DNA from: Pseudovibrio sp. Alg231-02
Lineage (GTDB): Bacteria; Pseudomonadota; Alphaproteobacteria; Rhizobiales; Stappiaceae
Direction of reading: 5' to 3'
Assembly: GCF_900143565.1 (NCBI RefSeq)
Contig: NZ_FREX01000001.1
Location: 945,068-1,009,067, forward strand
Length of the DNA: 64,000 bases
Part shown: positions 8,168 through 17,346 of the stretch, piece after piece
How positions within the stretch are numbered: the first letter of the stretch is position 1
Layout: every line of letters begins with the position of its first letter
Position numbers and translations under genes: made by a program
The notes under the pieces: generated by a model
What the model was told of the DNA's origin: nothing
Seen by the model: the letters and a program-made list of their open reading frames with translations, nothing else
Databases searched by the model: none

Positions 8168-9946
8168 TCAGGCAAGTTCAGCAGCGTCGAATGCAAGGAT
8201 TGCTTCAGCTGCGCGTGTTACGTCGTCTTTCAGCGGTGCGCTCTCACCCAGAACAGTTTCTGCAAAGCTGCGCGCCATCAGGTAGCGTGGCTTCTTCAAC
8301 GTCTCTGGTGCATCTTTGGATGCCAGAGCACCTTTTGCCAGTAAGCCAGCGCCCAAAGTGATGCCTGCCAAACGCAGATATGGTGTCGCACCTGCAAGCG
8401 CTTCCGGGATTTTCCCGTCAGCCTGTGCGCTCAACATCCATTCGGTGGCGGTTTCCAGATCAGCAACAGCTGCATCCAGCTTGGCACCAAGATCACCCAG
8501 TTCACCGGTGTTGTCTGCGTTTACACTTGCAGCGATCTCTTTGATCTCAGCGATGAGGCTGCGGACCTGATCACCACCAGACATTGGCAGCTTGCGCATC
8601 ACCAGATCGATGGACTGAATGCCGTTGGTGCCTTCATAGATCGGAGCGATGCGCGCATCACGCAGATGCTGGGCTGCGCCGGTTTCCTCAATGAAGCCCA
8701 TGCCGCCGTGGATCTGGATACCAAGAGAGGCCACATCGACACCAAAATCAGTGGAGAGGGCTTTTGCAATTGGTGTGAGCAAGCCAGCACGCTCTGCCCA
8801 GAACTTCTTCTGATCCGCATCCGGCGCGACTTTCGCCATGTCCAGTGCATGTGCGCAGGCATAACAGATTGCGCGGGCAACCTGTGTCTGCGACTTCATG
8901 GAGAGAAGGGTGCGTTTAATATCCGGATGAACTGCGATCGGGTCCATACCATCGGTCTTAGATCCGATACCGCGGCCCTGCTTGCGATCCAGTGAGAACG
9001 CCAGAGACTCCTGGAAGGCACGCTCTGCGATGCCGAGACCCTGCACACCCACTGCAAGGCGGGCGTTGTTCATCATGGTGAACATGCAAGCAAGGCCTCT
9101 GTTTTCCTCACCAATGAGCCAACCGATTGCACCGCCCCTATCACCAAAAGACATGGTGCAGGTTGGAGAGCCATGGATGCCGAGCTTGTGTTCCACACCA
9201 GCTACGGTCACGTCATTCTTCTCGCCAAGGCTGCCATCGTCATTGACGAAATACTTTGGCACTGCAAACAGTGAGATGCCACGTGTTCCAGCAGGCGCGT
9301 CCGGCAAGCGAGCCAGCACCAGATGGACCACGTTGTCTGTCATATCGTGATCGCCATAGGTGATGAAAATCTTCTGACCAGAGATTTTGTAGGACCCGTC
9401 TCCCACAGGTTCTGCTTTGGCACGTAGAGCGTTCAGGTCTGAGCCCGCCTGTGGCTCAGTCAGGTTCATGGTGCCTGTCCACTCGCCGCTAATGAGCTTC
9501 TCGAGGTACTTTGCTTTGAGTTCCGGGGAGCCGTGTTTCTCGATAGCCTCTACAGCACCTGTGGTGAGTGTTGGGCACAAGGTAAAAGCCATACTGCCCG
9601 CATTCCACATTTCGAACACAGCGACGTGGAGCATGTTTGGAAGGCCCTGTCCTCCGTACTCCGGATCACCTGTCAGCGCGCTCCAACCGCCCTGACGCCA
9701 ACTGGTGTAAGCCTCTTTCCAGCCCGGTGAGGTTTTGACGCTTCCATCGATCAATTGTGCCGGATTTTCATCTCCAACCCTATTGAGAGGCGCGATCTCT
9801 TCCTCAGCAAACTTTGCGGCCTCGCCCAGAATAGCTTCGATCAAATCGTCTGAAAGCTCTTCCTGTCCCGGCTGCGCCTGAAGCTGCCCTAAACCGGCTA
9901 CTTCTTTCAGCGTGAATACAATTTCACTCAGTGGTGCACGATACAT
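8168..9946 (-). CDS. Acyl-CoA dehydrogenase, DmdC-like long form
   Basis: 592-residue FAD-dependent acyl-CoA dehydrogenase with N-terminal, beta (MNLTEPQAGSDL) and helical domains. The catalytic glutamate is in YEGTNGIQS. An extra C-terminal domain of about 130 residues defines the long subgroup that includes 3-methylmercaptopropionyl-CoA dehydrogenase (DmdC) as well as fatty acyl dehydrogenases. Electrons should pass to ETF and then to the ETF-quinone oxidoreductase encoded at 55.5-57.2 kb. It is the first gene of its operon, with ribosome site GGGGAGG. Sequence reading alone cannot separate a DMSP-catabolic from a general fatty-acid role. Confidence 0.9.
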   Translation of the reverse strand: MYRAPLSEIVFTLKEVAGLGQLQAQPGQEELSDDLIEAILGEAAKFAEEEIAPLNRVGDENPAQLIDGSVKTSPGWKEAYTSWRQGGWSALTGDPEYGGQGLPNMLHVAVFEMWNAGSMAFTLCPTLTTGAVEAIEKHGSPELKAKYLEKLISGEWTGTMNLTEPQAGSDLNALRAKAEPVGDGSYKISGQKIFITYGDHDMTDNVVHLVLARLPDAPAGTRGISLFAVPKYFVNDDGSLGEKNDVTVAGVEHKLGIHGSPTCTMSFGDRGGAIGWLIGEENRGLACMFTMMNNARLAVGVQGLGIAERAFQESLAFSLDRKQGRGIGSKTDGMDPIAVHPDIKRTLLSMKSQTQVARAICYACAHALDMAKVAPDADQKKFWAERAGLLTPIAKALSTDFGVDVASLGIQIHGGMGFIEETGAAQHLRDARIAPIYEGTNGIQSIDLVMRKLPMSGGDQVRSLIAEIKEIAASVNADNTGELGDLGAKLDAAVADLETATEWMLSAQADGKIPEALAGATPYLRLAGITLGAGLLAKGALASKDAPETLKKPRYLMARSFAETVLGESAPLKDDVTRAAEAILAFDAAELA

Positions 9947-10072
9947 TTTGTTTTCCTCCCCTTCTAAAGCCGCCTACCTTCCATATAGGGCCAGCAAACC
10001 GCCTTAGATATGTATTTACGCGTAGTCCTCACCGACACCTGGCGGCCACTCCTCGGAAATACGCGTATATTT

Positions 10073-10119
10073 GCGCATACTCTCATCCGAAAACCGACGC
10101 TCACGTCTCGGGAATACGC
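10073..10119. repeat. Hyphomicrobiales-type interspersed repeat, degenerate copy A
   Basis: Contains the core ATCCGAAAACCG followed by GGGAATACGC. The same core occurs at 37785-37828 and 43891-43931. It lies in the 320-bp gap between the acyl-CoA dehydrogenase operon and tsaC, which has no gene. Such elements are common intergenic palindromes in this order. Confidence 0.6.
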
Positions 10120-10267
10120 TATAGCGACTTGACGAATTGGCTTTTGCCCATCAAAAGGCCGCTACAGAATTTTTCCTGTTTGGGACAGTAGTGTGATTAA
10201 CCTATACGTCAAGCATCCCTTAGAGGCAGGTAGCCCCCTACATTCGTCTTAGTAAGAAAGAAAAGGT

Positions 10268-11257
10268 ATGAAACTCTGGCGCTTACACCCATCTGACACC
10301 CAGTTGGAAGACACGCAAATTTTCCAGGATATTTGCGATGCGCTGAGCGATGGAAAACTCGTCGCGATACCTACTGAGACGGTATATGGATTGGCTGCAG
10401 ATGCAACCAATGGCAAAGCCTGTGCGAGTATATATGAGGCGAAAGGGCGTCCAAGTTTCAACCCCTTAATTTCTCATATAGACAGTCTGGAAGCAGCACA
10501 AACCCACGCTTTTTTTGATGACCGCGCTCTCAAGCTGGCCGAAGCCTTCTGGCCGGGGCCGTTGACTCTTGTGTTGCCGAAGCGGCCAACCAGCCCGGTC
10601 TCTGATCTTGCTGTGGCAGGTCTTGAGACAATCGCACTTCGGGTGCCTCGCTCCGATGTGATGCGGGCATTGTGCAAGCATACCGGGCGCCCGCTGGCGG
10701 CACCTTCGGCCAACCTTTCCGGGCGGATCAGCGGCACGACTGCAGAAGATGTTATCAACGATCTTAAAGACCACTTGTCTTACCTCATCGATTCCGGGGC
10801 GACATCTGTAGGCGTTGAATCAACAATCGTCTCGCTTGTGGGGAAACGCCCAACACTTCTGCGACCGGGTGGTCTGGCCCGTGAAGACATTGAAGCTGTG
10901 CTTGGTGAAACACTTGTGCGTGCGGGAACAGACGACAGCGCCCCAATGGCACCCGGGATGCTGACATCCCACTACGCTCCCAACTCCCACATTCGCCTGA
11001 ATGCAGAGGATGTGGCGGAAGGGGAAGCGTTGATTACCTTTGGTGCTAATCTGCCCAAAGGCTCCGATAAAGCTGCCAAGCTGGTTCCTCTCAGCGACTC
11101 AGAAGATCTGACCGAGGCTGCTGCACGCTTGTTTACTGCATTGCGTCAGGCCGACCTTGGAGAAAACGGAAAAATTGCAGTCATGCCAATCCCTCATCAT
11201 GGACTGGGGGAAGCTATTAATGACCGGCTCGCCCGTGCTGCTGCTCCCCGCGATTAA
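10268..11257 (+). CDS. tsaC: L-threonylcarbamoyladenylate synthase (TsaC/Sua5)
   Basis: 329-residue Sua5-type enzyme. It makes threonylcarbamoyl-AMP from threonine, bicarbonate and ATP for t6A37 of ANN-reading tRNAs. The YrdC domain (about 15-205) shows TETVYGLAADA, the KGRPSFNPL loop and APSANLSGRISGT. The C-terminal Sua5 domain starts with MAPGMLTSHYAPN. A purine-rich AAGAAAGAAAAGG lies just before the ATG. It is a single gene; the hairpin at 11402 may be its terminator. Confidence 0.94.
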   Translation: MKLWRLHPSDTQLEDTQIFQDICDALSDGKLVAIPTETVYGLAADATNGKACASIYEAKGRPSFNPLISHIDSLEAAQTHAFFDDRALKLAEAFWPGPLTLVLPKRPTSPVSDLAVAGLETIALRVPRSDVMRALCKHTGRPLAAPSANLSGRISGTTAEDVINDLKDHLSYLIDSGATSVGVESTIVSLVGKRPTLLRPGGLAREDIEAVLGETLVRAGTDDSAPMAPGMLTSHYAPNSHIRLNAEDVAEGEALITFGANLPKGSDKAAKLVPLSDSEDLTEAAARLFTALRQADLGENGKIAVMPIPHHGLGEAINDRLARAAAPRD

Positions 11258-11401
11258 ACGCTGTTCAGAACGCTGAAAACAGGCCGCGCCTTGCCTTCTT
11301 CTTTGTATTTTCCCAAGACCTCTCTGCCGCAACCCGTTGAGAGCACAGGATAACTACCCCTGAATACTTTGGGCTTATTGTAGAATTCCTTGTATTTATG
11401 C

Positions 11402-11434
11402 AACACCTAAAGAATAGGTGTTAACCTTTTCTCT
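11402..11434 (+). terminator. Possible tsaC terminator
   Basis: Perfect 8-bp stem AACACCTA/TAGGTGTT with a 5-base loop, followed by a pyrimidine-rich AACCTTTTCTCTTT. It is 145 bp past the tsaC stop, so read-through of tsaC or an independent leader are both possible. Confidence 0.45.
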
Positions 11435-11509
11435 TTCCGCTCAGTATGAATTCAAGGAGTGGGGGAATAATCAGCGTGCAAATTTAAAGAATTGGCCCAA
11501 TATTACAGT

Positions 11510-11612
11510 CATGTATTTCTTAGAGATGCAGCGGACCTCCCCCACGAGCAACACAGATTGCTCGCACCTTTAATCCGGGGTTGCGTGTTATACACGCACT
11601 CCGGATTTTTCT
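11510..11612 (+). ncRNA. Candidate small RNA ending in a strong terminator
   Basis: A structured, non-coding stretch between tsaC and the deacetylase-like gene. From 5' to 3' it has an unpaired GGACCTCCCCCA (anti-Shine-Dalgarno-like), a perfect hairpin CGAGCAA/TTGCTCG with a 6-base loop (about 11545-11564), and a bulged terminator hairpin. The terminator pairs 11573-11578 with 11601-11606 and 11583-11588 with 11592-11597, followed by TTTTTCTT. The terminator belongs to no annotated gene. The 5' end and promoter are unclear; the 97-codon frame that overlaps it has poor composition and I do not accept it. Confidence 0.5.
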
Positions 11613-11891
11613 TGTCTTACTCACGGGACAGCTGGGCATTCCACGCAGGCATAACCACTGAGATTTATCAGCACCTCATCCCAATTACCGAGATAAACTG
11701 GAGGGGTGTACAATTGACAGACTGCTCGGCAATGTGGACTTGTATATGTAATTCGCCCAATTTTTCACAGGATTGGATTTAGGTGCCATCACACTAGAGT
11801 AAGTGTGCTCACTTCACGCTCCAACTTCGCTACTGGAACGAGCTCTAAAATTGGCTGTGTATCTGACTTCATTTTTAACGGGTTCAATATC

Positions 11892-12821
11892 TTGAGTACT
11901 TTGCTGCTGCACCATCAGGCTTTTTTAAATCATCTTACTCCGCTTGGTCATCCAGAACGTCCCGACCGTTTGCGGGCTATTGATCGTATGCTGGAGAACG
12001 AAAGGTTCTTCATGCTGGATCGCGATATTGCACCATTTGGAACGTTTCAGGATATTGCCCGGGTTCACAGCTCTGACTACATCAACTCTATCCACAATAT
12101 TAACCCTGAAGAGGGCCTTATCGACTTTGCGCCAGACACCAATCTGTCTCCGGGCAGCTGGGAGGCGGCGATGCGGGCTGTTGGCGGCTCAACACGCTGT
12201 GTCGATGAAGTGATGAGTAAACGCGTTTCCAACGCTTTTGCGGCATGCCGGCCTCCAGGACACCATGCAGAGTCAGCTCTTACCTCTGGTTTTTGCCTGT
12301 TTAACAATGCGGCAATTGCAGCCCGCTATGCACAGGACGTTTATGGGCTTGAGCGTGTGGCGATCATGGATTTTGACGTTCACCACGGAAACGGCACTCA
12401 GGAAATCTTCTGGAACGACCCAACCGTGATGTACACCTCCACTCACCAAATGCCGCTGTTTCCAGGCACCGGTGCAGTGAATGAAACGGGTGAGCACAAC
12501 AACATTGTCAACTCCCCACTCACGGCAGGCGATGATGGAACTCAGTTCCGCGAGGCCCTTGATTACGCGATTTTGCCGCGCATCCGTGAATTCTCACCGG
12601 ATCTGATCATTATCTCCGCGGGCTTTGATGCTCATGAACGTGATCCACTTGGCGGCCTGCGCCTCACAGAGCTGGACTTTGCGTGGGCGACCCGCAAACT
12701 CATCGAAATTGCGGATGATTGTTGTCAGGGACGTGTCGTTTCCCTTTTAGAAGGTGGGTATGATCTGGAAGGTCTTGCGCGATCTGCCGCCGCTCATGTA
12801 ATGACATTGATGGATTACTAA
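11892..12821 (+). CDS. Histone deacetylase-family amidohydrolase (acetylpolyamine/acetoin-utilisation type)
   Basis: 309-residue zinc amidohydrolase. Visible motifs are HPERPDRL near the N-terminus, CRPPGHHAE (tandem catalytic His), [12 protein letters not shown] (zinc Asp and His), [14 protein letters not shown] (second zinc Asp) and [11 protein letters not shown] with the glycine-rich end. The start is taken at TTG 11892 ([11 protein letters not shown]), which matches the usual N-terminus and length; the frame runs open a further 29 codons upstream without a better ribosome site. Bacterial members deacetylate small acetylated amines or proteins; the substrate here is unknown. xseB follows 40 bp downstream, a frequent pairing in alphaproteobacteria. 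Confidence 0.88.
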   Translation: MSTLLLHHQAFLNHLTPLGHPERPDRLRAIDRMLENERFFMLDRDIAPFGTFQDIARVHSSDYINSIHNINPEEGLIDFAPDTNLSPGSWEAAMRAVGGSTRCVDEVMSKRVSNAFAACRPPGHHAESALTSGFCLFNNAAIAARYAQDVYGLERVAIMDFDVHHGNGTQEIFWNDPTVMYTSTHQMPLFPGTGAVNETGEHNNIVNSPLTAGDDGTQFREALDYAILPRIREFSPDLIIISAGFDAHERDPLGGLRLTELDFAWATRKLIEIADDCCQGRVVSLLEGGYDLEGLARSAAAHVMTLMDY

Positions 12822-12861
12822 TTGGGAGTGCACCTACTCCCGACTGAGCGAGGACAGTTTG

Positions 12862-13113
12862 GTGACAGAAGAAGCAGCCGGTTCCATTGAAAACCTTTCC
12901 TTTGAGCAAGCATTAGCTGAGCTGGAAACCATTGTTCGCAATCTGGAGCAAGGCAACGTGCCTCTGGAAAAGAGCATTGAGCTTTATGCTCGGGGAGAAG
13001 CCTTGCGTGAAAAGTGCGATGGCTTGCTCAAAGCTGCTGAAGAGAAGGTAGAGAAAATCCAGATGAACACATCTGGAAACGCAGTTGGCACAGAAGCGCT
13101 GGACGAGCAATAA
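12862..13113 (+). CDS. xseB: Exodeoxyribonuclease VII small subunit
   Basis: 83-residue, acidic, all-helical protein with the XseB core [36 protein letters not shown] and [15 protein letters not shown]. It partners XseA in the nuclease that degrades single-stranded DNA; xseA is not in the window. The GTG at 12862 is the likely start (GAGG 8 bases upstream); a TTG one codon earlier is the alternative. It follows the deacetylase gene closely and ends in a good terminator. Confidence 0.93.
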   Translation: MTEEAAGSIENLSFEQALAELETIVRNLEQGNVPLEKSIELYARGEALREKCDGLLKAAEEKVEKIQMNTSGNAVGTEALDEQ

Positions 13114-13134
13114 ATTCAGCCAATATGGAATTGA

Positions 13135-13165
13135 AATTCTAGTTCTAAACACAATAACTAGAATT
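13135..13165. repeat. Perfect 10-bp inverted repeat after xseB
   Basis: AATTCTAGTT (13135-13144) pairs perfectly with AACTAGAATT (13156-13165) around an 11-base loop. It lies between the xseB stop and the xseB terminator. Function unknown; it may be an RNA 3' stabiliser. Confidence 0.4.
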
Positions 13166-13198
13166 CTCTCTCCAGTACACGCGTTCATTTTTTCAACA

Positions 13199-13226
13199 GA
13201 CCCCGCCTTGAGCGGGGTTTTTGTTT
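13199..13226 (+). terminator. xseB terminator
   Basis: Stem ACCCCGC/GCGGGGT with a 5-base loop and the tail TTTTGTTT. Confidence 0.9.
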
Positions 13227-13514
13227 GCACCTGATTCAACAGGAACGCTGTTTTACTTAAATGATAAAAATTTCGTGATAATTTATTATTTAGCCTACTA
13301 AATAAAACTGGACAAAAACTATTGAGCACATAGCACACCCGTTATTCTATTGAGCCGATAAGTTTTAATTGGAACAATACTTAACCGGAGATATTTCACA
13401 GAATATTATTTCGAGGCAGAGAATACAAAGCACTGGATAGATCGTATAACCGACCGGACGGTCTAGTTTAAATCGACAAGTATTCTTCATTTATCGCCGG
13501 ATATTGGTATAGGC

Positions 13515-13546
13515 AAAAAAAAGGGGGCTACGAAAACCGTAGCCCC
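13515..13546 (-). terminator. Strong minus-strand terminator with no minus-strand protein gene upstream
   Basis: 9-bp perfect stem (13524-13532 with 13538-13546), a 5-base loop (GTTTT read on the minus strand), then eight uninterrupted T on the minus strand (A-run 13515-13522 on plus). Both flanking genes are plus-strand, so this is direct evidence for a minus-strand transcript here. Confidence 0.85.
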
Positions 13547-13615
13547 AAGTCGATCACTGTGCACGTGGCCCCATCGACCACACATTCGACATAGGACGTT
13601 TCGTCGCAGATTGCA

Positions 13616-13631
13616 TCACCCCATGGGGTGA
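13616..13631. repeat. 16-bp perfect palindrome
   Basis: TCACCCCATGGGGTGA reads the same on both strands. It lies just upstream of the candidate minus-strand RNA's 20-codon frame and about 125 bp upstream of the dxs promoter. It could be an operator or an RNA hairpin. Confidence 0.5.
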
Positions 13632-13754
13632 CAAAAGCGCAATTAATACTAGCAAATGAAAAAAAATACGTTCTCATCCCCTATTGACACAGGTTTTGAA
13701 GAGGCATCCCTACAAAAGGACCTAGCATAAACGATCAATTATTCATGACAGGCA

Positions 13755-13782
13755 ATTGCACAGAGGGCAGGCTTGCTATAAT
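13755..13782 (+). promoter_or_regulatory. Probable dxs promoter
   Basis: A perfect TATAAT at 13777-13782 with an ATTGCA/TTGCAC element 15-16 bases upstream (13755-13761). The start codon chosen for dxs is 110 bp downstream. The -35 match is partial. Confidence 0.55.
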
Positions 13783-13892
13783 CGTGGTCAATTACGGAAG
13801 ACAGTCGTTTCGGCCATAATTTAGAACATATGCCATGGTCGGGTCGTTCTGTGTTAAGCTGCCAAATAGTCAAAAGACTTAAGAAGACCCTG

Positions 13893-15794
13893 ATGTCCCT
13901 GCTAGATCAAATTCAAAACCCATCTGATCTCAAAAAGGTCCCCGAGGACCGCCTTCAACAAGTTGCTGAAGAGCTTCGAGAGGAGATGGTTGATGCTGTT
14001 TCTGTTACAGGAGGGCATTTAGGAGCTGGATTAGGTGTTGTTGAACTCACCGTTGCGCTCCACCATGTCTTCGACACGCCCAAAGATCGGTTGATCTGGG
14101 ATGTAGGACACCAGTGTTACCCGCACAAAATTCTGACTGACCGCAAAGAGCGTATTCGCACACTGCGTCAGGATGGCGGCCTGAGTGGCTTCACCAAGCG
14201 CTCCGAGAGTGATTACGACCCATTTGGTGCCGGACACTCTTCCACTTCTATTTCAGCTGGCCTTGGCATGGCTGTGGCCCGCGACCTTGCTGGCGGCGAT
14301 AACAATGTGATCGCTGTAATTGGTGATGGTGCGATGTCCGCTGGCATGGCTTATGAAGCCATGAACAATGCAGGCGCGCTGAACTCCCGCCTGATCGTTA
14401 TTTTGAACGACAATGACATGTCAATTGCTCCACCTGTTGGTGCCCTTTCCGCGAGTCTTGCGCGTCTTGTTTCCGGCAAGACTTATAAGGGCTTCCGCGA
14501 GGCAGCTAAGCAGGTCGCAAGCGCATTGCCAAAACCGCTGCAGGAAAAAGCAGCGCAGGCAGAAGAGTTTGCCCGCAGCTTCTTTACCGGCGGCACTTTG
14601 TTTGAAGAACTTGGCTTCTACTATGTTGGCCCCGTTGATGGGCACAATCTGGATCACCTTTTGCCTGTCCTGAAAAACGTTCGGGACGCTAAAGAAGGTC
14701 CAATCCTCGTTCATGTGGTAACCCAAAAGGGTAAAGGCTATCTGCCTGCTGAGAACGCCAGCAACAAGTATCACGCTGTTGCCAAGTTTGATGTTGTGAC
14801 AGGTGAACAGTCCAAACCGAAACCGAATGCACCTGCCTACACTCGCGTTTTTGCCAATGCGTTGATTGAAGAAGCAAACAAAGACGAGAAGATCGTTGGC
14901 ATCACAGCCGCGATGCCGGACGGAACTGGTCTGGATGTGTTTGAAAAAGTTCACCCAACCCGCATGTTCGATGTGGGTATTGCTGAACAGCATGCTGTGA
15001 CATTCGCCGCTGGTCTTGCCTCTGAGGGCTTCAAGCCGTTCTGTGCAATTTACTCGACCTTCCTTCAGCGTGGCTACGATCAGCTTGTCCACGATGTTGC
15101 GATCCAGAAACTGCCTGTACGCTTCCCGATTGATCGCGCTGGTCTCGTTGGCGCGGATGGTGCGACTCACGCAGGTTCATTTGATACTGCGTTCCTCTCT
15201 TGCTTGCCGGGCATGGTTGTTATGTCACCGGGTGATGAAGCAGAGCTGGTCCATATGGTTTCCACCGCTGCTGCTTATGATGAAGGTCCAATTGCCTTCC
15301 GTTACCCGCGTGGTGAAGGCATTGGCATTGATCTGCCGGAAGTTGGCATGCCTTTGGAGATCGGCAAAGGCCGCATCGTTAAAGAAGGTTCCCGCGTTGC
15401 TCTGGTTTCACTGGGTGGCCGCTTGCAGGAAGCCTTGAGGGCTGCTGATACGCTTGATGCGGCCGGTCTTTCAACAACAGTTGCCGACGCACGCTTTGCC
15501 AAACCGCTTGATACTGAGATGATCGGGCGCCTTGCCAAAGAGCACGATGTGCTGGTCACCATCGAAGAAGGTTCCATTGGCGGCTTCGGAAGCCAGGTGC
15601 TTCAGTTCCTCTCTGACAACGGCTTGCTTGATGGGTCTCTTAAAGTTCGCAGTATGATCCTGCCGGACGTTTTCCAGGACCATGCGAAGCCGGAGACGAT
15701 GTACAAAGATGCGGGACTAGATGCATCAGGGATTGTGCGCCGTGTCTTTGAAACCCTTGGTAAAGCAGAGGATTTGCCGTTAAGGCTGGTGTAG
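13893..15794 (+). CDS. dxs: 1-deoxy-D-xylulose-5-phosphate synthase
   Basis: First enzyme of the MEP isoprenoid pathway: condenses pyruvate and glyceraldehyde 3-phosphate using thiamine diphosphate. The 633-residue product shows [11 protein letters not shown], the ThDP motif [26 protein letters not shown], the catalytic-Glu block [16 protein letters not shown], and [18 protein letters not shown]. The start at 13893 ([10 protein letters not shown]) fits the family and has AAGAAGA upstream; the frame extends 21 codons further without support. dxs is usually followed by tlyA and a TrmA-type methyltransferase in alphaproteobacteria; here an MFS gene and a copper module intervene. Confidence 0.97.
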   Translation: MSLLDQIQNPSDLKKVPEDRLQQVAEELREEMVDAVSVTGGHLGAGLGVVELTVALHHVFDTPKDRLIWDVGHQCYPHKILTDRKERIRTLRQDGGLSGFTKRSESDYDPFGAGHSSTSISAGLGMAVARDLAGGDNNVIAVIGDGAMSAGMAYEAMNNAGALNSRLIVILNDNDMSIAPPVGALSASLARLVSGKTYKGFREAAKQVASALPKPLQEKAAQAEEFARSFFTGGTLFEELGFYYVGPVDGHNLDHLLPVLKNVRDAKEGPILVHVVTQKGKGYLPAENASNKYHAVAKFDVVTGEQSKPKPNAPAYTRVFANALIEEANKDEKIVGITAAMPDGTGLDVFEKVHPTRMFDVGIAEQHAVTFAAGLASEGFKPFCAIYSTFLQRGYDQLVHDVAIQKLPVRFPIDRAGLVGADGATHAGSFDTAFLSCLPGMVVMSPGDEAELVHMVSTAAAYDEGPIAFRYPRGEGIGIDLPEVGMPLEIGKGRIVKEGSRVALVSLGGRLQEALRAADTLDAAGLSTTVADARFAKPLDTEMIGRLAKEHDVLVTIEEGSIGGFGSQVLQFLSDNGLLDGSLKVRSMILPDVFQDHAKPETMYKDAGLDASGIVRRVFETLGKAEDLPLRLV

Positions 15795-15834
15795 AACATT
15801 GTATTTGTGTTCATAACTCATCAAAAAATTAAAT

Positions 15835-15871
15835 GAGGGGCAGCTTTCGCTGCTCTCCTTATTTTCTTTTT
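15835..15871 (+). terminator. Probable dxs terminator
   Basis: Imperfect stem GGGGCAGC/GCTGCTCTC (G-U pairs) with a TTTC loop, followed by TTATTTTCTTTTT. Confidence 0.6.
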
Positions 15872-15922
15872 GCATATGATATGTAGTGTGAACTCAGTTT
15901 TACATCGTTGGCTGGTGCGCGC

Positions 15923-17308
15923 ATGATACTGCTGCTTGCAACCTTTGCGTCCTTGATGCTGTCCACCGCCCTGATTCTTGCAGGGCATGGACTTTCTTCG
16001 ACGCTTATCCCCCTCAAAGCTGATTTGGCCGGATTTGGAGACCTCCAGATTGGTCTGATCTCGTCCAGTTTTTACATTGGCTTTGTGATTGGGTGTCTGT
16101 TTGGTCCGTTTCTCATTCTACGGGCCGGTCATATCCGTGCATTTGCTGCACTGGTTTCTTTGATGTCTGGCGCCGCGCTGCTCCACCCTATTCTGGTGGA
16201 CCCTTTGGCGTGGGCACTTTTCCGCATCATTACTGGTGTGTGTTTTGCTGGCATCGTTTTGGTTGTCGAAAGCTGGTTGAATGACCGGGCAACTAATGAG
16301 AACCGTGGCACAGTCATGTCGCTTTACATCATCTGCTACCTGGGTGCGACCATGGGTGGCCAGCTGATGATTGTTGGCTTTGACGTTAGTACCTTTGTGC
16401 CATTTGCAATTGCATCCATTTTTGTCAGCGTTGCCGTGGTTCCCGTTGTGCTCACCAAAGCAGTACAGCCAGCTCCTATTACGCTAGTGCGCTTCCGCCC
16501 GATCAACCTTTATCAGACCTCCGCTGTGGCCCTGATTGGTTGTTTGCTGATTGGTCTTGCCAACAGCTCCATGTGGGCGCTGGCTCCGCTTTATGCCAAG
16601 CAGATCGGTTACAGCACCAACGAGGCAGCATATTTTGCAGCGGCCATCGTTTTGGGTGGTGCGATTACGCAGTGGCCGATTGGTCGTCTGTCTGACCGTG
16701 TTGACCGTCGTATCATTATTTTGCTTTTGGGCTTCGCCGCGGCAGCGGCAGCTCTAGTGCTCTTTACGCTTGAGAGCGGAAACTTCTGGACTACATTCAC
16801 CGTATTCCTGATCCTGGGCATGGCCAGTCAGCCGACATACGCGATTGTTGCTGCCCACGCCTTCGACTATGTGGAAGCAGAAGACTACGTCGAGACATCT
16901 TCTGGTGTTCTGATGTCGAACGGAATCGGGTCGATGATTGGACCGACCGTTGCAGCAGGCCTGATGTTCAGTATCGGCCCTGAAGGGCTATTCATATGGG
17001 TGGCACTTGTTGAAGTCGCTCTTGCGCTCTTCGTTGTCAGCCGCCTGGTTATTCGCCCTGCGGACGAGGATCTGGAGAAGACAGACTTCGAATACGGTGC
17101 AACATCCAACATGGGTGCCGTGCTTACGCCTGATCCGCTAGATATCGAAGATCCTTACGTTATTCCGCCTGAAGAGTTCCCTGCCTACGAGCAGGATGAG
17201 GGCATGGCCTCAGAAGAAGTGGGTGATTTGCCAAATCGCAATGATGAGGATGAGAATCCGCCTACAACTGATGAGACTCAGGATAATTCCAGATTCCCTT
17301 CTGGCTGA
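15923..17308 (+). CDS. MFS transporter, YcaD-like
   Basis: Twelve predicted membrane helices in about residues 1-385, with the MFS loop motif GRLSDRVDRR after helix 8. The repeated GHGLSSTLIPLKAD and ESWLNDRA segments recall the YcaD/COG0477 subgroup. An acidic, probably disordered C-terminal tail of about 75 residues (many Asp, Glu, Pro) is unusual in length. Substrate unknown. The start is set at ATG 15923; a TTG at 15908 is possible, neither with a strong ribosome site. The stop codon lies inside a perfect hairpin (17305-17324). Confidence 0.83.
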   Translation: MILLLATFASLMLSTALILAGHGLSSTLIPLKADLAGFGDLQIGLISSSFYIGFVIGCLFGPFLILRAGHIRAFAALVSLMSGAALLHPILVDPLAWALFRIITGVCFAGIVLVVESWLNDRATNENRGTVMSLYIICYLGATMGGQLMIVGFDVSTFVPFAIASIFVSVAVVPVVLTKAVQPAPITLVRFRPINLYQTSAVALIGCLLIGLANSSMWALAPLYAKQIGYSTNEAAYFAAAIVLGGAITQWPIGRLSDRVDRRIIILLLGFAAAAAALVLFTLESGNFWTTFTVFLILGMASQPTYAIVAAHAFDYVEAEDYVETSSGVLMSNGIGSMIGPTVAAGLMFSIGPEGLFIWVALVEVALALFVVSRLVIRPADEDLEKTDFEYGATSNMGAVLTPDPLDIEDPYVIPPEEFPAYEQDEGMASEEVGDLPNRNDEDENPPTTDETQDNSRFPSG

Positions 17309-17324
17309 GTGTAGACACACTCAG
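17305..17324 (+). repeat. Perfect hairpin over the MFS stop codon
   Basis: CTGAGTGT (17305-17312) and ACACTCAG (17317-17324) pair perfectly with a 4-base loop and enclose the TGA. There is no T-run. It may limit read-through into the copper genes. Confidence 0.45.
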
Positions 17325-17346
17325 CGGAAGCAACTAAGAAAGACCC

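Larger units (their letters stand above)
13515..13640 (-). ncRNA. Candidate minus-strand small RNA (or leader peptide RNA) between xseB and dxs
   Basis: Read on the minus strand, this stretch ends in a textbook terminator and opposes both neighbouring genes, so it must be its own transcription unit. It contains a 16-bp palindrome (13616-13631), a GTCGAT/ATCGAC stem (13549-13578 region) enclosing GTGCAC, and the terminal hairpin. A 20-codon frame MQSATKRPMSNVWSMGPRAQ runs from 13616 down to 13554, stopping just before the terminator stem, which resembles a leader-peptide arrangement. A TGCTAGTAT extended -10-like sequence lies about 13649-13657. Family not recognised. Confidence 0.5.

Noticed and set aside
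11492-11782. 97-codon plus-strand frame over the sRNA candidate
   Set aside because: It runs through a perfect hairpin and a strong terminator; composition is not protein-like.
14421-15170. 249-codon frame opposite dxs
   Set aside because: Antisense to an intact dxs with all motifs; no ribosome site.
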